In this document: in pieces, positions 6,287-9,976 of the stretch
How positions within the stretch are numbered: position 1 is the stretch's first letter
How the letters are laid out: the number at the start of each line of letters is the position of its first letter
Assembly: GCA_945870465.1 (NCBI GenBank)
Contig: CAMBSS010000149.1
Span: 1-9,976, forward strand
Direction of reading: 5' to 3'
Source: Bordetella parapertussis
GTDB taxonomy: Bacteria; Pseudomonadota; Gammaproteobacteria; Burkholderiales; SG8-41
Length of the DNA stretch: 9,976 nt
Notes under the pieces: model-generated
The model's database searches: none
Told to the model about the DNA's origin: nothing
What the model saw: the letters and a program-made list of their open reading frames with translations, nothing else
Position numbers and translations under genes: made by a program

Positions 6287-7363
6287 ATGAACAGTCGCGG
6301 TAACCTCTATGTTGCTTTAAGCGCGGCTGCGCTCGCCTTGATAGCGATTGTGGCTCATCTACCAACGCATACCGGCCCGGCGAGCGGATTCCACACCCTG
6401 CTGCAACGGCTGATGGGGCTGGACAGCACCGCCGAAACGCCGACCACAGCGGCAGCGGCGCCGGACCCCGCGCTTGCCGTGAGTGAAACAGACGCTGCGG
6501 TTGAAACACCCGCCGCCGCGCCCGACGCAGTACTGCTGTCATTGCCTGCGCTACCCCTCGCCCCACCATCCGCGGCACAGGCCGTGGCCGCCGACGTGGA
6601 TCTCGACACACTGTCCGGCGCGCCCTCCTCTGCGTCAGATGCACCTGCGGGCGTGGAGACCCTCATCGCAGGGGAAAAAAGTCCGCCGCCATTTCGCGCG
6701 CACGTGCTGGAAGCGCAGCCGGGACGCACACTGGAATTGCATCCGGGACATACGCTGGAAACGCTTCCGGGACACACGCTGCTATCGCGTCCGGGTCACA
6801 CGCTGGAGTCACTCCCGGGCCACATCCCGGAATTGCCATCGGAGCACCATGACGCTGCTGTCGCGGAGCTCCCGTCAACACCCTTCGCGCAAGGATTGCA
6901 ACAGACGCAAGCGGCGCGAGCCTTTCCAACAACGCCACCCGGCATCGACAAGCTTGTCAACGCGCCAGGTTGGGATCTCGAGTTAGCGCAAAAAGTGGTG
7001 TGGCTGTCAGGTGATAAACAGCACCAGGCGGAATTGCACCTCAACCCGCCCCACCTCGGCCCCCTCCACATCAAACTCTCCGTCGATGAAAACCAGACCA
7101 GCGCCATTTTCACTTCGCCGCACAGCGCGGTGCGCGACGCCATCGAAAACGCATTGCCGCGGCTGCGTGAGGTGCTTGCCGAAAGCGGCATCACGCTCGG
7201 CAATGCGAGCGTCACCAGTGACAGCCCGCGCGACGCGCCGACATTCGATCAGCCGCGACAGCCGCAGCGGTCTTTTATCGGCGCCGACACCGCGGATGAG
7301 CTGGTGGCAGCCCCTGGTATTCCACGCAGCCGCGGCAGCGGCCTGGTGGATCTGTTTGCATGA
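6287..7363 (+). CDS. fliK: Flagellar hook-length control protein FliK
   Basis: FliK is exported through the flagellar type III apparatus, measures hook length and switches export to filament substrates. The 358-residue product has an Ala/Pro-rich, low-complexity front half and a C-terminal hook-length domain (about 225-315): PGWDLELAQKVVWLSG, AELHLNPPHLGPLHIKLSV, then SAVRDAIENALPRLREVLAE and SGITLGNASV, the conserved core that contacts FlhB. Residues 145-184 are five octapeptide repeats of the form PGHTLExL. Unusually, residues 7-25 form a hydrophobic stretch (LYVALSAAALALIAIVAHL) resembling a membrane anchor, not seen in ordinary FliK. There is no clear ribosome site before 6287, so the N-terminus is uncertain; Met43 (6413) is an alternative. 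It heads the rightward fli genes. Confidence 0.85.
   Translation: MNSRGNLYVALSAAALALIAIVAHLPTHTGPASGFHTLLQRLMGLDSTAETPTTAAAAPDPALAVSETDAAVETPAAAPDAVLLSLPALPLAPPSAAQAVAADVDLDTLSGAPSSASDAPAGVETLIAGEKSPPPFRAHVLEAQPGRTLELHPGHTLETLPGHTLLSRPGHTLESLPGHIPELPSEHHDAAVAELPSTPFAQGLQQTQAARAFPTTPPGIDKLVNAPGWDLELAQKVVWLSGDKQHQAELHLNPPHLGPLHIKLSVDENQTSAIFTSPHSAVRDAIENALPRLREVLAESGITLGNASVTSDSPRDAPTFDQPRQPQRSFIGADTADELVAAPGIPRSRGSGLVDLFA
6719..6838 (+). repeat. Five 24-bp tandem repeats inside fliK
   Basis: Five in-frame 24-base units start at 6719, 6743, 6767, 6791 and 6815. They encode PGRTLELH, PGHTLETL, PGHTLLSR, PGHTLESL and PGHIPELP. Copies differ at several wobble positions, so the array is imperfect and not of very recent origin. 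It lies in the variable ruler region ahead of the C-terminal domain. Confidence 0.92.
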
Positions 7364-7421
7364 CCAAAGTCTGTGGGTGCGCACCGCGAACGCGCAAACA
7401 CCGATCAAGGGAACGCACAAC

Positions 7422-7442
7422 GGTGCGCATTGCGCACCCTAC
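7422..7442. repeat. Palindromic GTAGGGTGCGCA-type repeat between fliK and fliL
   Basis: The stem GGTGCGCA (7422-7429) pairs with TGCGCACC (7431-7438), followed by CTAC; on the minus strand it reads GTAGGGTGCGCAATGCGCACC. The GTAGGGTG head matches the element at 4843-4931. No T run follows, so it is more likely a dispersed repeat than a terminator. The rest of the 203-base fliK-fliL spacer holds no clear promoter. Confidence 0.6.
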
Positions 7443-7566
7443 AAATTCCTCTCCGTGGTTGGAATTTTTCAGGTTCAAAGAAGCACGGAATAGAGCACCT
7501 TTTTAAAAGATGCGTTTTGCACTCACGCCACGATAATCACGTGAACATAGCTATTGGAGTATCACC

Positions 7567-8268
7567 ATGGCAGTCAGCGCGGTAAAAAAAGAACCGGCCA
7601 AGGGGCAGGAAGCCGCGTCTGCAGCGGCGGTGGCGTCACCCAAGAAAAATATCCGTAAGTATTTGAAGATATTTATAATTTTATCAGTCATGAGCGGCGC
7701 CGGTGGCGGCGCTTACTGGTATCTGAATCACAACAAGGGCGGTAAGTCTGCCGAGGCCAAGATGCAACCCGCGAAGCCCCCTGTATTTGTTCCGCTGGAC
7801 GCCTTCACGGTTAATCTGCAACTGGAAGAAAGCCCGCAGTTCCTGCAAGCCGGACTGTCGCTCAAAGTATCCGATAGCACTGTCGCCGACGCACTGAAGC
7901 TGTATATGCCTGAAGTGCGTGACCGCATCCTGCTGCTGCTGTCGGGCAAGAAGGCTTCGGAATTGCTCACGGCGGACGGTAAACGCAAACTGAGCAGCGA
8001 AATCGTCGCCGCCGTCAACGCTATTCTTGACCGAACGGCGGCAGAGCCAACGCCGTCTGCCAAAGCTGCACCCGAAACACCGCCGCCCGCCGCGACCGAG
8101 GCTGCCGCGCCAGCGGACAGCGAGGAAAAGCCACCGGCGGACGCTGCGGCTCCCGCGACCGCCGTTGAACCCCTCGCCGTGCCTGCTACCGCACCAGCAG
8201 CGGAGCCGCCTGCGGTCGCCAAGAGCCGGGTGCTGAGCGTGTTGTTTACTTCTTTCATCGTGCAGTAA
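7567..8268 (+). CDS. fliL: Flagellar basal body-associated protein FliL
   Basis: Single-pass inner-membrane protein that rings the stator and supports torque. The 233-residue product has a basic, Ala-rich cytoplasmic leader (1-32), one membrane helix (about 33-53, YLKIFIILSVMSGAGGG) and a periplasmic FliL domain: VFVPLDAFTVNLQ, LQAGLSLKVSD, then PEVRDRILLLLSGKKASELLTADGKRKL and the family's C-terminal strand VLSVLFTSFIVQ. Between the last helix and that strand lies a Pro/Ala/Glu-rich insert of about 66 residues (156-221); typical FliL has only a few residues there and is about 60 residues shorter. The ATG has GGAG seven bases upstream. The stop is five bases before the fliM start, so the two are co-transcribed. 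Confidence 0.95.
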   Translation: MAVSAVKKEPAKGQEAASAAAVASPKKNIRKYLKIFIILSVMSGAGGGAYWYLNHNKGGKSAEAKMQPAKPPVFVPLDAFTVNLQLEESPQFLQAGLSLKVSDSTVADALKLYMPEVRDRILLLLSGKKASELLTADGKRKLSSEIVAAVNAILDRTAAEPTPSAKAAPETPPPAATEAAAPADSEEKPPADAAAPATAVEPLAVPATAPAAEPPAVAKSRVLSVLFTSFIVQ

Positions 8269-8273
8269 CTCCC

Positions 8274-9317
8274 ATGAGCAAGGATTTCCTGTCGCAGGAC
8301 GAAGTCGATGCGCTGCTCAAGGGTGTCACCGGCGAACCCGATGAAGTCAAGGAGACGATTGATCCGGCTGCCATCCGGAACTACAACATGGCGACGCAGG
8401 AACGCATTGTGCGCGGTCGCATGCCCACGCTTGAAATCATCAACGAGCGTTTTGCCCGGCTGCTGCGCATAGGGCTGTTTAACTTCGTGCGCCGCAGCGC
8501 CGAAATCACGGTCGGCCCGGTACGCACCGCCAAGTACAGTGAATTCATCCGCAATCTGGTGGTGCCGACTAATCTGAACATGGTGCAGATCAAACCGTTG
8601 CGCGGCACCGCGCTGTTTATTTTCGAACCCAATCTGGTGTTCCTGATCGTCGATAACCTGTTCGGCGGCAGCGGCCAGATGCACACCCGGGTCGAGGGGC
8701 GTGATTTCACCCCTACCGAGCAACGCATCATTCAACTGCTGCTCGCGATTGTGTTCGAAGATCTCGAGAAATCATGGGCGTCGGTGCATCCGGTCACATT
8801 CGAGTACCTGCGTTCCGAAATGAACACCCAGTTCGCGAATATCGCCACGCCCAATGAAGTGGTCGTGGTCACCAGCTTTAACATCGAATTCGGCTCGAGC
8901 GGCGGCCAGTTTCATATCTGCATACCGTACGCGATGGTGGAACCGATTCGTGACCTGCTCTACAGCAGCGTGCAGGGCGACCATATGGAAGTCGATAAGC
9001 GCTGGGTGCGCCTGTTGTCAAAGCAAGTGCAAAGCGCCGAGGTCGAACTGGTGCTCAATCTCGGTCAGGCGCAACTCACCATCGACCAGTTGCTGGGCAT
9101 GCAGGTAGGCGATGTGATCGCGGTGGAAATACCGCAGCCGATCATTGCCGAGGTCGATGGCGTGCCGGTAATTGAATGCAAATGCGGAATATTCTCCTTA
9201 AGTCGGGCACACGGCTCCCAAGAAGCATCGTGGGATCAAGACCGGGCTCTCGCATACTACTACAGCCAGCTGGTTAAAGGCAGAATCGTGCATAACTTTA
9301 GTCCGCATTTTCCGTGA
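8274..9317 (+). CDS. fliM: Flagellar motor switch protein FliM, C-terminal end replaced
   Basis: FliM forms the cytoplasmic C-ring, binds CheY-P and sets rotation direction. The 347-residue frame has the N-terminal CheY-binding peptide (LSQDEVDALLKGV), the CheC-like middle domain (about 45-235) with LFGGSG at 129-134, and a SpoA/FliN-like domain from about 250 (VELVLNLGQAQLTIDQLLGMQVGD). Through IAEVDGVPVIECKCGIF (to residue 307, base 9194) it is ordinary FliM. The next residues should be of the type NGxYALKV, but the frame reads 40 unrelated residues (SLSRAHGSQEASWDQ and on). The final SpoA strand is lost, which may weaken the FliN interface. No fliN follows. It starts five bases after fliL; the ribosome site is weak and coupling to fliL is likely. 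Confidence 0.9.
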   Translation: MSKDFLSQDEVDALLKGVTGEPDEVKETIDPAAIRNYNMATQERIVRGRMPTLEIINERFARLLRIGLFNFVRRSAEITVGPVRTAKYSEFIRNLVVPTNLNMVQIKPLRGTALFIFEPNLVFLIVDNLFGGSGQMHTRVEGRDFTPTEQRIIQLLLAIVFEDLEKSWASVHPVTFEYLRSEMNTQFANIATPNEVVVVTSFNIEFGSSGGQFHICIPYAMVEPIRDLLYSSVQGDHMEVDKRWVRLLSKQVQSAEVELVLNLGQAQLTIDQLLGMQVGDVIAVEIPQPIIAEVDGVPVIECKCGIFSLSRAHGSQEASWDQDRALAYYYSQLVKGRIVHNFSPHFP

Positions 9318-9459
9318 CGGATCTGATGAACTCCGACTGCCGGCTGATCGCCAACTCCGAGCGCTCGACGGTCACGACCGAGGCGGACCGCAGCCCGCGA
9401 TCCTGAGACTCCGTGTCACGCCGATCGGGCTGCGCAAGGCGGGTTGATAGCGTATTCAG
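9298..9459 (-). pseudogene. Possible remnant of a cyclic-nucleotide-binding (Crp/Fnr-like) protein
   Basis: An open minus-strand stretch between a TAG (9460-9462) and a TAA (9298-9300), without a start codon, encodes LRSASVVTVERSELAISRQ followed by SEFIRSVTENAD. This resembles the end of the cyclic-nucleotide-binding fold, whose usual pattern is R-(S/T)-A-(T/S)-V followed by an E-L-x-(V/I)-I strand and an EF helix. No DNA-binding helix-turn-helix or complete N-terminal barrel is present nearby. I judge it a decayed fragment; chance resemblance is possible because it is short. Confidence 0.35.
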
Positions 9460-9737
9460 CTATCGACGTTGATAATTTCCGTCGCACCGCGGCTTATGTG
9501 GACATGCAGTGGCTGAATGAACCGTTCGCCACCCCGGTTACTCGGGCACCGCCAGACGAAAGGGGCGGCAACAGACAAACCAAACCTACTGCTACCGCGC
9601 CACATCTCGACTCTACCGATTTCCTTGACCGAGGCATTTACCCCTGCCCGCTGGCCGCGACCGCTCTCCGCTAGGGCGGAACTCGCGCAAGCCAGAAACA
9701 GCAATGCGGGGAACAGGCTCAAGCGTCGCCGCGACAT
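9456..9737 (-). CDS. Hypothetical small protein with signal peptide
   Basis: A 93-residue minus-strand frame starting at the ATG 9735-9737, with AAGG about eight bases upstream. Residues 1-23 look like a Sec signal peptide: basic start MSRRR, hydrophobic core LFPALLFLACASS, and a plausible cleavage after ALA. The rest (ESGRGQRAGVNASVKEIG and on) matches no family I know and has no cysteine pairs or clear repeats. The frame is open upstream to 9848, but that part overlaps the putative insertion-sequence end. It sits in rearranged sequence, so it may be a truncated gene or a chance frame. Confidence 0.3.
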   Translation of the reverse strand: MSRRRLSLFPALLFLACASSALAESGRGQRAGVNASVKEIGRVEMWRGSSRFGLSVAAPFVWRCPSNRGGERFIQPLHVHISRGATEIINVDS

Positions 9738-9831
9738 CGATAGGCCTTGTTTGGACGGGCTGTGGTCGCGGCGCGATTGCGTTGCCACCCAGCCCGACAA
9801 TGCACGCACCATAGCAGCCGGGGGCTTGCGC

Positions 9832-9976
9832 CAGGGCAATTGCATCAAATAGCCACCATCCCAAGTAATTGCTCACGATAAGAATCGCTGGTTGATGCGA
9901 CCAAGCGTCGCGTCTTGATTCCGCCCTTGCGGGACTTATCCAGACGCAGAATATTGAGCACCATGCGACGCACGGC
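9832..9976 (-). mobile_element. 3' end of an ISAs1-family insertion sequence
   Basis: The element enters from the right edge. Its probable outer end is the CAGGGCAATTGCA at 9832-9844, a CAGGG-type terminus of the sort expected for this family, 13 bases beyond the transposase stop. The other end and any target duplication lie outside the window, so the boundary is inferred. Confidence 0.55.
9845..9976 (-). CDS. ISAs1-family transposase, C-terminal end (partial)
   Basis: The last 43 codons of a transposase whose start is beyond the right edge; the stop is TGA at 9845-9847. The visible sequence RRMVLNILRLDKSRKGGIKT followed by RRLVASTSDSYREQLLGM has the form of ISAs1/H-repeat transposase C-termini, which carry (R/H)xxxLNLL, a K-x-G-(I/L)-K-x-(K/R)-R-L motif and a final YxxxLL. 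The catalytic DDE residues would be upstream and are not in view. An IS next to the broken flagellar operon is a plausible agent of the rearrangement. Confidence 0.65.
   Translation of the reverse strand, partial: AVRRMVLNILRLDKSRKGGIKTRRLVASTSDSYREQLLGMVAI

Larger units (their letters stand above)
9195..9831. other. Rearranged region downstream of fliM
   Basis: After the break in fliM this stretch contains no fliN, fliO or fliP sequence and no convincing intact gene. It holds a possible fragment of a cyclic-nucleotide-binding protein (minus, 9298-9459), a small inverted repeat (GATAGC 9446-9451 with GCTATC 9459-9464) and a doubtful signal-peptide ORF (minus, 9456-9737). It ends at the probable terminus of an insertion sequence. 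It appears to be joined from unrelated pieces. Confidence 0.6.

Noticed and set aside
6084..6644. Minus-strand frame overlapping the start of fliK
   Set aside because: It contains the sigma-28-like promoter and C tract, is Arg/Pro-rich, and has no recognisable domain.
7504..7536. TAAA ... CACGATAA as a sigma-28 promoter for fliL
   Set aside because: The spacing is about six bases too long and the -35 is poor beyond TAAA.
7728..8735. Long minus-strand open frame of 335 codons opposite fliL and fliM
   Set aside because: It covers two well-recognised genes on the other strand and has low-complexity Ser/Ala sequence mirroring the FliL insert.
9195..9976. CRISPR array, tRNA or rRNA gene downstream of fliM
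   Set aside because: No regularly spaced repeats, cloverleaf arms or rRNA motifs were seen.

Overview
The window holds a chemotaxis gene cluster and part of a flagellar operon, transcribed away from each other, from what looks like a beta- or gammaproteobacterium. CheZ is confined to those classes (and a few relatives), the order fliK-fliL-fliM is typical of them, and the methyl-accepting protein has a Tar/BdlA-type signalling segment. Base composition is GC-rich throughout. I cannot name the genus.

Left arm (minus strand, read right to left from about 6053 to the left edge): cheY (5667-6053), cheZ (4976-5665, interrupted by one in-frame amber codon), a CheZ-like protein of unknown name (4235-4714), a second cheY (3837-4202), cheA (1671-3758), cheW (1118-1636) and a soluble PAS-PAS receptor gene (29-1066) whose signalling domain is cut short. 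A good match to a flagellar sigma-28 promoter lies about 42 bases upstream of the first cheY. Together these encode a flagellar chemotaxis pathway: receptor, CheW/CheA kinase complex, two CheY regulators, and one or two phosphatases that reset CheY-P.

Right arm (plus strand): fliK (hook-length control), fliL (stator-associated membrane protein) and fliM (switch protein that binds CheY-P). fliM is normal up to about residue 307 and then runs into unrelated sequence. The expected fliN-fliR genes do not follow. Instead, 9195-9976 is a patchwork: a possible remnant of a cyclic-nucleotide-binding regulator, a doubtful small secreted ORF, and the 3' end of an ISAs1-family transposase running off the right edge.

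Three genes carry lesions (receptor truncated and internally shortened, cheZ amber, fliM tail replaced) and both borders of the cluster are broken next to foreign-looking sequence. This suggests motility genes in decay or rearrangement, or assembly artefacts. Other structure includes near-identical tandem PAS domains, a five-copy octapeptide repeat in FliK, an 11-bp triple repeat over a cheY stop codon, a C10 tract before fliK, and two hairpin repeats of the GTAGGGTG type. The most interesting candidate for undescribed biology is the CheZ-like protein carrying a D-x-x-x-Q phosphatase-type motif between cheZ and the second cheY.
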